Below are positions 8,241-16,940 of a stretch of 64,000 bases of DNA, piece after piece. Source of the DNA: an uncultured Nioella sp. (lineage in GTDB: Bacteria; Pseudomonadota; Alphaproteobacteria; Rhodobacterales; Rhodobacteraceae); assembly GCA_947498125.1 (NCBI GenBank), contig CANMJH010000002.1:873001-937000 (forward strand). Reading direction: 5' to 3'. Each line of letters starts with the position of its first letter. The stretch's first letter is position 1. The notes beneath the pieces are model-generated. The model was not told the DNA's origin. It ran no database searches and saw only the letters and a list, made by a program, of their open reading frames with translations. Both the position numbers and the translations under genes were made by a program.

Positions 8241-10664
8241 TTAGCGTTTTCGGCGATTTGCCTTCAGGGTCGGGTCGGCCTCGGTTGGATCTTCCGGCCA
8301 AGGGTGTTTGGGATATTGCGCGCGCATATCTTTGCGCACATCTGCGTAGGAACCGGCCCAGAAGCCTGGCAAATCTGTTGTGACCTGAACGGGGCGGCGG
8401 GCGGGCGAAAGTAGCGTCATTTTGAGCGGGGTTTTCTTGGTGCCAATTGTGGGGTGCCGCGTTGTGCCGAACACCTCTTGCAGGCGCAGGGAAACCTCTG
8501 GCGTGTCACCTGAATAGTCGATCGGGGTCTTTCGGCCCAAGGGCGTCACCCAACTGGCGGGGGCAAGCCGGTCCAGCTCTTGTTTATCGGTCCAGCTAAG
8601 GAGGGACTTTAACGCCTCGCCGGGGTCGAGTTTCTTGAGGTCTTCCGCCGAGGAAAGCCCGGACAGATAAGGCAAAAGCCAATCCTCAACGGCGCCCAGT
8701 AACGCGCTGTCGGACATATCGGCCAAACCAGATGCGCCAATGCGGGCGCGGATGAGACGGGCGGACTTGCTCCAATTGAGGGTCGCAAGGCCAAGATCCC
8801 TTAGACCGTCCAGCAGGGCCGCCGCGATATCTTCCGGCGGGGCGTTTTGCCAAGGCTGATCGTGTAAAATAAGCGCGCCAAAGCGCTCTTGGCGGCGCGC
8901 AAGAACCCGGCGGTCGCGACGGGACCAATGACAGGCATTTTGCCAATAGATCTGATCGCCATAAAGCGCGCGAAGCGCATCCTCATCCAATGCGGCTGCT
9001 TGGCGGATGCGGGCCTCACGCGGGTTGCCGTCCAAATCAGTGGCCACAATCAGCCGCGCGCGGGCCAGCCCATCGCCATCGGGCAATACCGCGCCCTTGC
9101 CGCCAGACAGAACGTAGCGCGGGGCGTCACCTTTGCGGCGCAGCCCAACCCGGTCGGGATAGGCAAGCGCGGCCAGTTCGGCCAGGCTACGCTTTGGTCC
9201 TTTGGCAAACCGTGCCAGCCGTTTGGCCTCGGATTTGATCCGCGAGACGGCACCATGATCTGCGCCCATCCCCTTTGGATCACCAAGGGCCCGCATCCTT
9301 AGCCCCAGATCCGTTCCTCGACCGCGGAGCGGGTCACGCTCAGACAGAAGCGCAGCAAGGCGCGGGGCATCCGGCCCGCCTTTAGCAAGCATATGGGCCA
9401 ATCGGGGGTGCAGCGGCATGGCGGCCAACGCGCGGCCATGGGTCGTGATGGCGCCGTCCTTATTCAAAGCCCCGAGCGTGGTCAGAAGCGCACGTGCTTC
9501 GGACAGCGCGCCTTCGGGTGGCGGGGTCAGAAACGCCAAATCTGCGCCATCCCCGGCGCCCCAAAGCGCCAGCTCAAGGGCAAGGGCAGAGAGGTCTGCC
9601 GCTTCAATCTCGGCGGGGGGGAAGGCGGGCAGAGCGCCTTCGCCGCCTTTTGTCCAGTTGCGGTAGCAGATGCCGGGGGCCACGCGGCCCGCGCGCCCCT
9701 GACGCTGGGTTGCTTCGGCGCGGCTTACGGATTCTGTTACAAGCCGCGACATGCCCGAGGCCGGGTCAAACCGCGCCCGCCGTGCCAGACCACCATCCAC
9801 CACAATGCGGATATCGGGAATGGTTAGCGAGGTTTCTGCGATCGCCGTTGCAAGCACCAGTTTGCGTTTGTCACCTTCCTCTGGGCGCAGCGCTGCGCGC
9901 TGTGCGGGCAGTGGCATCGCACCAAATAGCTGATGGAGGGCGACGCGCGGGCCGAGATCCCCCAAGGCCGCAGCAACACGGCGAATTTCGCCTTCGCCCG
10001 GCAGAAACGCCAAAATGCCGCCTTCTGCCTCGCGCAAGGCTTGGGCAATCAGGGCTGCGACAGACTGCTCGATCCGCATTTCGCGCGGGGTTGGGCGCTC
10101 CAACCAGCGGGTTTCAACCGGATAGCTTTTGCCGGCTGACGTCACAACGGGCGCGTTATCCAAAAGCGCGGCAACCGGCCCGGCATCCAAAGTTGCGGAC
10201 ATGACCAACAGGCCAAGATCTTCGCGCAATGCGCCGCGCACTTCCCATGTCAGGGCAAGCCCCAGATCGGCATTCAAGGATCGTTCGTGGAACTCATCGA
10301 ACACCACCATGCCAACCCCCGGCAAATCGGCGTCCGATTGCAGCATCCGGGTCAGAATGCCTTCGGTGACAACCTCGATCCGCGTTTTTGCGCTGGTCTT
10401 TGCCTCGCCGCGAATGCGGTAACCGACCGTCTCGCCCGGAGCCTCACCAAGGCTGGAGGCCATCCTTTCAGCCGCCGCGCGGGCCGCCAGACGGCGCGGT
10501 TCCAGCATAATCAGCTTGCCCTCAAATACGCCCGCCTCAAGCAAGGCCAAAGGCACGCGCGTTGTCTTGCCTGCGCCCGGCGGCGCTTGCAAAACCGCAC
10601 GGCCATGGGCGGTCAGCTCGGCCACCAGCTGGGGCAAGATGTCATCAATGGGTAGGGCGGCCAT
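8241..10664 (-). CDS. hrpB: ATP-dependent RNA helicase HrpB
   Basis: An 807-residue DEAH-type helicase of the HrpB family, cytoplasmic, with RNA as the probable substrate. Motif I is APPGAGKTTRVP near residue 30, motif II reads VVFDEFHERS (DEFH rather than DEAH), motif III is SATLDA, and motif VI is QRQGRAGR. The C-terminal third matches the HrpB-specific region ending with LSPARRPVQVTTDLPGFW and a basic tail. Length fits the family (about 800-820). It begins nine bases after the DUF3108 gene ends, on the same strand, so the two share a transcript. The role of HrpB in bacteria is poorly known. Confidence 0.93.
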   Translation of the reverse strand: MAALPIDDILPQLVAELTAHGRAVLQAPPGAGKTTRVPLALLEAGVFEGKLIMLEPRRLAARAAAERMASSLGEAPGETVGYRIRGEAKTSAKTRIEVVTEGILTRMLQSDADLPGVGMVVFDEFHERSLNADLGLALTWEVRGALREDLGLLVMSATLDAGPVAALLDNAPVVTSAGKSYPVETRWLERPTPREMRIEQSVAALIAQALREAEGGILAFLPGEGEIRRVAAALGDLGPRVALHQLFGAMPLPAQRAALRPEEGDKRKLVLATAIAETSLTIPDIRIVVDGGLARRARFDPASGMSRLVTESVSRAEATQRQGRAGRVAPGICYRNWTKGGEGALPAFPPAEIEAADLSALALELALWGAGDGADLAFLTPPPEGALSEARALLTTLGALNKDGAITTHGRALAAMPLHPRLAHMLAKGGPDAPRLAALLSERDPLRGRGTDLGLRMRALGDPKGMGADHGAVSRIKSEAKRLARFAKGPKRSLAELAALAYPDRVGLRRKGDAPRYVLSGGKGAVLPDGDGLARARLIVATDLDGNPREARIRQAAALDEDALRALYGDQIYWQNACHWSRRDRRVLARRQERFGALILHDQPWQNAPPEDIAAALLDGLRDLGLATLNWSKSARLIRARIGASGLADMSDSALLGAVEDWLLPYLSGLSSAEDLKKLDPGEALKSLLSWTDKQELDRLAPASWVTPLGRKTPIDYSGDTPEVSLRLQEVFGTTRHPTIGTKKTPLKMTLLSPARRPVQVTTDLPGFWAGSYADVRKDMRAQYPKHPWPEDPTEADPTLKANRRKR

Positions 10665-10673
10665 GGGGCGGGG

Positions 10674-11408
10674 TCAGTCTCGTCTTATGATCCGAACCCG
10701 GCCATAAAGCGTGTCTGCATCGACCCGCGTCAACCGCAATTCGCCGCGATCATCCGGCGCGTAATGCGCGGTGATTGGAAAAGTGATGCGTTCGGCCATG
10801 TCTTCAGGCGAAAAGCCCGCGATACGCCTGTAATGCCCCGTGCAGATGACGCCGCTGCCATCGGGCCGTGTTGGGCCAAGCATCAATTCAGATCGTCTGC
10901 GCCCATCAAAGACATTGATCTGCCAATTGCAGGGCCCCCTGCTGTCCAGATACATGACCCTAAGAAGCGCCGAAAGGGGATCAACCGTGCCGCGCTGATC
11001 AGGCAGCGAGATATCCCACGGTGTCGGCGCGTGGTCTGGAAGGATGTGGGCAATGTCCGGCAACCCATTTCGATAACGCAATTCAACCACGGCCAAGCGC
11101 CGCCCGGTATCGATATCTTCGGCATAGCGCGCGGGGAACAGCGCACCGGCCTCGCGCCTGCCTTCGGCATTCATATCAAAGCGAACGTCGCGAAAGGCGC
11201 CCGCCAAACCTGCGCTTGTGACCCGCGCCGCCAAAGCATAGGCCCGATCCGTTACCTCGGCCCCGACAACCAGATCGGCCACCTTGAGCGGACCCAGTCG
11301 GATGTCGAACCGGGCCGTGATCGTTTCATCGGCCCAAAGTGGCCCCATGAAGGCCACCCAAATCCCCAGACATATCGCAATCAGTCGCGCCATCCCGTAA
11401 CGTCTCAT
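10674..11408 (-). CDS. DUF3108 periplasmic protein
   Basis: About 244 residues, starting with a signal peptide (MARLIAICLGIWVAFMGPLWA, cleaved before DETITARF). The rest resembles DUF3108: a beta-rich domain with repeated strands such as FDIRLGPLKVADLVV, the DPLSALLRVMY segment and a final DDRGELRLTRVDADTLYGR. DUF3108 proteins are predicted periplasmic proteins of unknown function in proteobacteria. The start at 11408 follows AGAGG very closely; a second ATG at 11393 gives a cleaner leader and could be the true start. It is the first gene of an apparent two-gene unit with hrpB, and diverges from meaB. Confidence 0.75.
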   Translation of the reverse strand: MRRYGMARLIAICLGIWVAFMGPLWADETITARFDIRLGPLKVADLVVGAEVTDRAYALAARVTSAGLAGAFRDVRFDMNAEGRREAGALFPARYAEDIDTGRRLAVVELRYRNGLPDIAHILPDHAPTPWDISLPDQRGTVDPLSALLRVMYLDSRGPCNWQINVFDGRRRSELMLGPTRPDGSGVICTGHYRRIAGFSPEDMAERITFPITAHYAPDDRGELRLTRVDADTLYGRVRIIRRD

Positions 11409-11520
11409 CCTCTATTTCAGGCGCAGGGCTGGACAGAAGCGCGCGCGCCGGGGCAAAACTCAAGCCGAACCATGGCCATTCCCGGCCATCCCCGCCTTAT
11501 AGAGCAAAGATAACGGGCCG

Positions 11521-12513
11521 ATGACTGATTTCGCCATGAAAAATGACCTCGCTGCCCGGATTTTGGCGGGCGAACGCCGCGCGCTGGCGCGTGCGGTGAC
11601 GCTTGTCGAAAGCACGCGGGCCGACCATCGCACCGAAGCAATGGCGTTGCTGGAGCAGCTGTCGGGCCATGGTCGCGAAGCGCTGCGCATTGGTCTTTCG
11701 GGCACGCCCGGCGTCGGAAAATCCACCTTCATTGAAGCCTTTGGGATGTTCCTGATTGCTCAGGGACTTCGGGTCGCCGTGCTTGCGGTTGATCCATCCT
11801 CCACCCGTTCCGGCGGGTCGATCTTGGGCGATAAAACCCGGATGGAGCATTTATCCCGCGAGAAAAACGCCTTTATCCGGCCGTCCCCGTCGCTGAGCCA
11901 TTTGGGCGGCGTGTCGCGGCGCACCAGAGAGGCCGTAGCCCTGACCGAGGCAGCCGGATTTGACATCGTGTTGATCGAAACCGTTGGCGTCGGCCAGTCC
12001 GAAACCATGGTCGCCGAGATGTCTGACCTTTTCGTGCTGCTTTTAGCCCCTGCTGGCGGGGACGAGTTGCAGGGCGTGAAGCGCGGGATCATGGAGATTG
12101 CGGACCTCATTTTAGTCAACAAGGCTGACGGCGATCTAAAGGCCACGGCCACCCGCACCTGCGCCGATTACGCGGGGGCGCTCAGGCTGCTGCGCAAACG
12201 CGTTTATGACCCCGATGGCTTTCCCAAAGCGCTGGCCGTTTCGGCCTATGAGGGCACAGGGATGGAAACAGCGTGGCAGGATATGCAGACACTGGCAGAG
12301 TGGCGCAAAACCCATGAGCATTGGGCCAACCGGCGCGCCGATCAGGCAAAACACTGGTTTGAGGAAGAGGTGCGCTCTGGCCTATTGGCGCGCCTTTCCG
12401 AAGACGCAGACATTCGCGCGAAAATGCAAAGCCTTGGAAGTGATGTTGCGCGAGGAAAAACATCGCCTGACGCCGCAGCGCGCGCCATGCTGGATACATT
12501 GAAAGCCCGCTGA
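11521..12513 (+). CDS. meaB: MeaB/ArgK GTPase, methylmalonyl-CoA mutase chaperone
   Basis: A 330-residue G3E-family GTPase that loads and protects adenosylcobalamin in methylmalonyl-CoA mutase. The Walker A sequence GTPGVGKSTF is near residue 63, with DPSSTRSGGSILGDKTRM (switch I region), ETVGVGQSE (Walker B/switch II) and NKAD for guanine recognition. These are diagnostic of MeaB/ArgK. The mutase subunit itself is not nearby, so the partner must be encoded elsewhere. Methylmalonyl-CoA mutase serves propionate and branched-chain catabolism, which are common in marine heterotrophs. An alpha/beta hydrolase follows 21 bases later on the same strand. Confidence 0.93.
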   Translation: MTDFAMKNDLAARILAGERRALARAVTLVESTRADHRTEAMALLEQLSGHGREALRIGLSGTPGVGKSTFIEAFGMFLIAQGLRVAVLAVDPSSTRSGGSILGDKTRMEHLSREKNAFIRPSPSLSHLGGVSRRTREAVALTEAAGFDIVLIETVGVGQSETMVAEMSDLFVLLLAPAGGDELQGVKRGIMEIADLILVNKADGDLKATATRTCADYAGALRLLRKRVYDPDGFPKALAVSAYEGTGMETAWQDMQTLAEWRKTHEHWANRRADQAKHWFEEEVRSGLLARLSEDADIRAKMQSLGSDVARGKTSPDAAARAMLDTLKAR

Positions 12514-12534
12514 CACCAACTTTAGGAGATTAAC

Positions 12535-13347
12535 ATGTCCTCGCTTTACTTGTCAGAATGGGATGCCATCATTCGATGGCAAGACACAGGGCTTGGACAT
12601 CCACTGATTTTCTTACCGGGCATCAGCCTGCCGGCAGCGGCAAGTTTTTTCACTGTTTGTGCAGATCCCCGGCTTAAGGGCCGGCGCTGCATTACGATTG
12701 ATTTTCTGGGGTCGGGCCTGTCTGATTCCGGTACCGATTTCAGCTATTCTCCGGCCGACCACGCCCGTGCGATTGCGCAAATCTTGGACCATCTGGGTTT
12801 ATCTGATTGCGACTTTGTGGGCCTCAGTATGGGCGGATCAGTTGGCATTGCCTTGGCGATCCATCGGCCCGATCTGGTGGGGCGCTTGATGGTCGCCGAG
12901 GGCAATATAGAGCCGGGCGGCGGCGGGCTAACCAATCATGTGAACCAATATGGCGCTAAGGCATTTGTTGAACATGGGCATGCGGATCTGGTGTCTTCAA
13001 CACGTGATAAAGGCATCTCCGGAAATGTGCGGGCGGCCCTTTTGGCAGGCGGATGGTCAATCGCTGACCCCGCCGCGATGTATGCAAATGCCAATACACT
13101 TGTGAATTTACCCAAGACGTTCCGAGACGAATTTCTTGCCCTCGAAATTCCAATTACATTTGCCTATGGCGCAAAGTCACATCCGGATGCGACGGGCAGT
13201 TCTGGGCCTGATACGCCGGATCCGGCCATGTTGCATGCCAATGGGATTGCGACTGTGACAATCCCGGATGCCGGGCATGGAATGGAAACAGATAATCCAG
13301 CGGGCCTTGTCGATGCCGTTCTAGACGCATTTCCTGTGCCAACCTAA
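12535..13347 (+). CDS. Alpha/beta-fold hydrolase
   Basis: A 270-residue alpha/beta hydrolase. The N-terminal strand-turn PLIFLPGIS gives the oxyanion region, the nucleophile elbow is GLSMGGSVG near residue 100, and the catalytic histidine lies in DAGHGMETDNP near the end. TAGGAG stands well placed before the ATG. No signal peptide, so cytoplasmic. The substrate is unknown. It sits between meaB and an orphan permease gene on the same strand, and the functional link among the three is unclear. Confidence 0.82.
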   Translation: MSSLYLSEWDAIIRWQDTGLGHPLIFLPGISLPAAASFFTVCADPRLKGRRCITIDFLGSGLSDSGTDFSYSPADHARAIAQILDHLGLSDCDFVGLSMGGSVGIALAIHRPDLVGRLMVAEGNIEPGGGGLTNHVNQYGAKAFVEHGHADLVSSTRDKGISGNVRAALLAGGWSIADPAAMYANANTLVNLPKTFRDEFLALEIPITFAYGAKSHPDATGSSGPDTPDPAMLHANGIATVTIPDAGHGMETDNPAGLVDAVLDAFPVPT

Positions 13348-13406
13348 GGCGGCCATTGCATTTTTGCGCGCCGGCCGGTCTAGATAGCGCCGAAAGGCAG
13401 ATCGCC

Positions 13407-14228
13407 ATGCTGCGTCCGCGCATTACTGACCACTTAATTCTGATCCTTGGGTGCCTTTTTCTGGCGCTGCCGATGGTGTCGCTGTTTCTGACGTCAACTC
13501 AAAGCAATTCTGAGATTGGCCGCCACGGGATGCGCTTTTTGTGGGGCGAAGAGGGGCTGAGCGTTTACGCGCGCATCCTGACCAGCCCGGATCTTTTCGG
13601 AAACGGCGTCACGGCTGCTGATATGCTGCGCAATTCAGCCATCACCGCCACCGGCATCGCGACATTGAAAACAGGCTTTTCGTTGCTGGCGGCTTATGCG
13701 CTTGTGCTGTTTCGTCTGCCGGGGCGCGATCTGATCTTTGGCCTGATGCTGATCCCGCTATTCTTCCCCATTGAAACGCGTATTTTGCCCAGCTTTCTGG
13801 TGATGAACCAGCTTGGACTGCTAAACAGCTATGCCGGGATGATCCTGCCCATCGTTGCCTCAGGCCTGGGCGTTTTGGTGTTCCGCGGCTTTCTGCGTCA
13901 AATGCCGGAGGAGCTGTTCGAGGCCGCGCGCCTAGATGGCGCTGGCCCAATCCGCGTCTTTTTCGATATCGTTCTGCCTCTGTCACTTCCGATGATAGCC
14001 GGCCTATTCGCAATGCTTTTTGTGCTGGGGTGGAACCAATATCTCTGGCCCCTGATGATCGCGACAACGAGTGAAGAATATTACACCATCGTGCGCGGTA
14101 TCGAGAGGGCTGGCAGCGCAGGAAATGCGGGCATGGCACTTGGCGTTCTGGCGACGCTGCCGCCGGTGATTGTGATGCTTGCCGCGCAACGCTGGCTGCT
14201 AACGGGGCTTTCCCGCTCATTGCAGTGA
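13407..14228 (+). CDS. ABC transporter permease, UgpE/MalG type
   Basis: A 273-residue inner-membrane permease of carbohydrate-type (CUT1) ABC importers, most like UgpE, the second permease for sn-glycerol-3-phosphate. Six hydrophobic segments can be counted. The EAA loop that contacts the ATPase reads EELFEAARLDGAGPIRVFFDIVLP in pieces (E-A-A-x-x-D-G-A-G), intact and in the expected place after the fourth segment. AAAGGCAG precedes the ATG at 13407; an upstream in-frame start would add 17 unlikely residues. No binding protein, ATPase or first permease is adjacent, which is unusual because these genes almost always sit in one operon. Confidence 0.88.
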   Translation: MLRPRITDHLILILGCLFLALPMVSLFLTSTQSNSEIGRHGMRFLWGEEGLSVYARILTSPDLFGNGVTAADMLRNSAITATGIATLKTGFSLLAAYALVLFRLPGRDLIFGLMLIPLFFPIETRILPSFLVMNQLGLLNSYAGMILPIVASGLGVLVFRGFLRQMPEELFEAARLDGAGPIRVFFDIVLPLSLPMIAGLFAMLFVLGWNQYLWPLMIATTSEEYYTIVRGIERAGSAGNAGMALGVLATLPPVIVMLAAQRWLLTGLSRSLQ

Positions 14229-14272
14229 CAGCCGCTTGTCACGGCAATGGCGCGCGTCCTAGGTTTAGTGCC

Positions 14273-15322
14273 ATGTCCTTTTTTAAATGCTCAATAGCCC
14301 CGATCATTTTTTCGATTTCTTCTTTTTCAGCATTCGCAGATGACCCCGCGATGCTGAGTGGCCAATCAGATCCCCAGTTTGCGGCAGCAATTGCCCTTTG
14401 GCTTGATCATCGGGATCTGGATGCGCTGAATGAATTCTCGACTCTTGCAAATAGTGGCAATCGTGCCGCGCAGGTGTTTCTGGGTCAGATCGAGTCGCAA
14501 TTGTATTTGCATGCCGACGTAACGGCTGGGTTAAACGCCTTGGACCGTCAAGCGCTTTTGGCGCAGTGGGACGGTCAGACGGCGCAAAACTGGCTTGAGG
14601 CCGCAGCCGAAGATGTGGAACTTGCACAAGCTCTGCTTGATCGGCGGCGTCATGGATCGCGGATGGAAGCGACCGAGGCATTGATAGATTTCACAGAGCT
14701 GCGTGAGGCCCATACTGGGCTGGTCCATCTGCAAAATGGCGACGGATCTGAATACCTTACGATAATGCCTGACGTCATCGGGCTTTCAACTCACCCCGCC
14801 ATCAGTGCCGAGGCACGGTGGCTAGGGTATTCGCTCTATCAAGAATTACTGCTTTATGGAGGGGGCGGCGCAGCAGATGGCCTTGATCACGGTCGATTAT
14901 CCGAGGCGGCGCTTGCCTTGGAGGCGGCAGGTGCAACAGATAATGAGACCAGCGAAAACTGGACAAGCGTTATCATCAGCGGTTTGCCAAACGATGAGTT
15001 TTCACATGCAAACTGGCAGGCGCAGGGGCGATTTATCTTGGCCGAGTACAGCCTGTCGCCTATTGCAACAATATGTGTCGATATTTGCCCCGGCCACCCG
15101 GATAATTGTGCGCAAAACCTAAGCTTTGTGACCCAAGATCCGTTGTACGTCTATCACTACAGTCCAGCCGAATGGGCCATTTCAACGGCAGATTACCAAG
15201 CCTCACCACGGTTTCCATATGATGTGGCCGCATTGGCCGAGCATTCTGAAATTGTCGCATCCCTTCGGCAGAATGGGCATGAGTTTCATATTTGTGACGT
15301 ACCGTCTTTCGTAAGGGATTAA
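14273..15322 (+). CDS. Secreted protein of unknown function
   Basis: I do not recognise this 349-residue protein. It begins with a short signal peptide (SFFKCSIAPIIFSISSFSAFA, cut before DDPAM). The first part of the mature chain resembles Sel1/TPR-like helices (ALNEFSTLANSGNRAAQVFLGQ, then an EAAAEDVELAQALL helix), which suggests a periplasmic scaffold. The C-terminal part has four or five cysteines (ICVDICPGHPDNCAQ and HICDVP) that may form disulfides. The start is set at 14273 because the leader begins there; the reading frame opens 48 bases earlier, overlapping the permease stop. It converges on the DUF2161 gene with a 4-base overlap. Confidence 0.7.
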   Translation: MSFFKCSIAPIIFSISSFSAFADDPAMLSGQSDPQFAAAIALWLDHRDLDALNEFSTLANSGNRAAQVFLGQIESQLYLHADVTAGLNALDRQALLAQWDGQTAQNWLEAAAEDVELAQALLDRRRHGSRMEATEALIDFTELREAHTGLVHLQNGDGSEYLTIMPDVIGLSTHPAISAEARWLGYSLYQELLLYGGGGAADGLDHGRLSEAALALEAAGATDNETSENWTSVIISGLPNDEFSHANWQAQGRFILAEYSLSPIATICVDICPGHPDNCAQNLSFVTQDPLYVYHYSPAEWAISTADYQASPRFPYDVAALAEHSEIVASLRQNGHEFHICDVPSFVRD

Positions 15323-15999
15323 TCCGGCGCCGCGTCTTTGGGGGTCTCAAATTGAACAAGCCCCTCTGCACCCTTCGGCGTTAATGCATAGATGCCCTTT
15401 TCGACCTTTTCGAACCATCCGTAATGGTCATCGCGCATTAAGGTCGTCGCACGGTCCACCCCAGTGGCCTTTTTAACGTTCGCGCCCTTCGTTGGCCCGT
15501 GTTCGGACAAATACGCCGCGCATCTAAGCGCGTCTTGGCGGTAAGCTGTGACCAGTTTGACGCGCGCCGCGCCACCCTCATTCGGATCGCCCACACGGCG
15601 CGAGAACTCTCGTAACAGGCGTTGGCGTTTGGGTTTCGAGATTCGCGGTGCGTAAGGACCGGGATCGCAATGCGCCTCAACAAATCCGTCTTTAAGACGC
15701 ACAGTCAGAAGGCCAATCCCCAATCGGCGGCAAAGCCGGGTGTTTTCTTTGAGCGACTTCAGGAACGGTTTGCCGGTGCCGCGCGGCACCGCGATGTAGA
15801 CCAGATCAGCCAACGCCAAGCGTGCAATTGCTTGATGAAACAGAGCCAAAGAAAATCTTGTTTTTAACTCAACAATTACGGGTTCTTCGTCGCCTCGGAC
15901 CGCGACAACATCCGCCGCGCCAACCTCGGATTTGACGTCATAGCCTTGCCCTGCCAAATAGGCGCGGATAGGTGCATAAAGTTCTGTTTCTTTGACCAT
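15319..15999 (-). CDS. DUF2161 PD-(D/E)XK-type protein
   Basis: A 226-residue protein of the DUF2161 family, predicted PD-(D/E)XK phosphodiesterases. The core is visible near the N-terminus: GAADVVAVRGDEEPVIVELKT, with the metal-binding Asp, the E-x-K pair (VELK), and a following helix with Q in FHQAIARL. The C-terminal 80 residues look like a small winged helix (YGWFEKVEKGIYALTPKG). Such proteins are thought to act on DNA but no role has been established. The frame is open upstream to 16431, but the ATG at 15999 gives the family N-terminus; the upstream part overlaps the rpmB promoter. It diverges from rpmB. Confidence 0.8.
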   Translation of the reverse strand: MVKETELYAPIRAYLAGQGYDVKSEVGAADVVAVRGDEEPVIVELKTRFSLALFHQAIARLALADLVYIAVPRGTGKPFLKSLKENTRLCRRLGIGLLTVRLKDGFVEAHCDPGPYAPRISKPKRQRLLREFSRRVGDPNEGGAARVKLVTAYRQDALRCAAYLSEHGPTKGANVKKATGVDRATTLMRDDHYGWFEKVEKGIYALTPKGAEGLVQFETPKDAAPD

Positions 16000-16054
16000 G
16001 GTCGCGACGCTACCCACGCAAGCCCAAGATGTCACCCGAAAGGGGATGTTCTGC

Positions 16055-16083
16055 TTGACACTTCCCGGCCATAGCCGTATCCA
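16055..16083 (+). promoter_or_regulatory. Sigma-70 promoter of rpmB
   Basis: A perfect -35 box TTGACA (16055-16060) stands exactly 17 bases before a -10 box TATCCA (16078-16083). Transcription would begin near 16090, leaving a 65-base leader before rpmB. Confidence 0.75.
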
Positions 16084-16098
16084 CCGCCAAGATTTACG

Positions 16099-16124
16099 AG
16101 GGTGCTGACCCGTTTCAGCGCCCT
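16099..16124 (+). promoter_or_regulatory. Leader hairpin upstream of rpmB
   Basis: In the predicted rpmB leader, AGGG-T-GCTGA pairs with TCAGC-G-CCCT (nine base pairs around a symmetric T/G mismatch) over a 6-base loop CCCGTT. Position and symmetry suggest a control element, perhaps a binding site for a ribosomal protein, although autoregulation of L28 through such a site is not something I can confirm. Confidence 0.5.
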
Positions 16125-16155
16125 TATCCGTTTCTGAGATCCGAGGAATAGCCCC

Positions 16156-16443
16156 ATGTCGCGTGTTTGCGAATTGACCGGAAAAGGCCCCATGGTTGGC
16201 AACAATGTCAGCCACGCCAAGAATAGAACCCGCCGCCGGTTCCTGCCGAACCTGAATGATGTGACCCTTGGCTCTGAAGCCTTGGAACGCAGCTTCAAAC
16301 TGCGCATCTCCGCTGCGGCCCTGCGCACTGTAGACCACCGTGGTGGTCTTGATGCGTTTTTGGCAAAAGCCAAAGATGACGAGCTTTCTGATAAGGCTCT
16401 GAAAATCAAGAAAGATATCGCGAAAGCGCAAGCTGCCGCTTGA
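16156..16443 (+). CDS. rpmB: 50S ribosomal protein L28
   Basis: A 95-residue L28, a component of the large ribosomal subunit. The N-terminus [20 protein letters not shown] and the following basic stretch [12 protein letters not shown] are diagnostic. It is of the longer alphaproteobacterial type with an Ala/Lys-rich C-terminal helix (about 95 residues against 78 in E. coli). It has only the first of the zinc-type cysteines, so it is not the four-cysteine form. A good promoter and a leader hairpin lie upstream. The gene rpmG is not adjacent. GAGGAATAG provides the ribosome site. Confidence 0.97.
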   Translation: MSRVCELTGKGPMVGNNVSHAKNRTRRRFLPNLNDVTLGSEALERSFKLRISAAALRTVDHRGGLDAFLAKAKDDELSDKALKIKKDIAKAQAAA

Positions 16444-16548
16444 TCGCCTGCGACATCGCTGAATATTTGATCGGTCCTTAAGCGCTGCTTTTGGGCCGTT
16501 TCATTTTGCCGCTTTTCCTTTTGTCTCTGTGCGGCCTATCTATCTTCT

Positions 16549-16896
16549 ATGGAACGTCACTTGCCCACTCTGACTGCGCTGGTCTTGGCGCTGGTCCTTG
16601 CGCTCAGCTCGGTTTCGATGGCCGTGGCGCGCGGTGGGATGAGCTTGTCGGGCGCGATGATTCTCTGTCTGGACGGATCGCAGGTTTCTGTCCCTCTCGG
16701 ACCTGACGGTCAGCCTACAGAAACGATGCCTGCCTGCCCTGATTGCACGGTGGTGCAACTGGCACTGCATGAGAGCGACCCAATAGCAGCGCCGTCGCTC
16801 GTCGCCCGTGCGGCGCCATCCCGGCCCCATATCGCCCCACACCCGCAGCGATTGCTGCAGGGCGGGCAGGGACGCGGCCCGCCCTTCTTGATCTGA
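16549..16896 (+). CDS. DUF2946-like secreted protein beside a copper chaperone
   Basis: A 115-residue exported protein. A long hydrophobic signal segment (LTALVLALVLALSSVSMAVA) is followed by a short domain with CLDGSQVSVPLGPDGQP and CPDC, the pattern of DUF2946-type proteins. The C-terminal third is proline-, arginine- and glycine-rich and looks disordered. It is 44 bases upstream of the PCu(A)C copper chaperone, an arrangement common in Rhodobacterales, so a role in copper handling or cytochrome oxidase assembly is inferred from context only. The start at 16549 fits the leader. Confidence 0.65.
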   Translation: MERHLPTLTALVLALVLALSSVSMAVARGGMSLSGAMILCLDGSQVSVPLGPDGQPTETMPACPDCTVVQLALHESDPIAAPSLVARAAPSRPHIAPHPQRLLQGGQGRGPPFLI

Positions 16897-16940
16897 ACAC
16901 ACGAATTCAAATTTTTCAGATCACCAAAAGGAGAGGGCAC

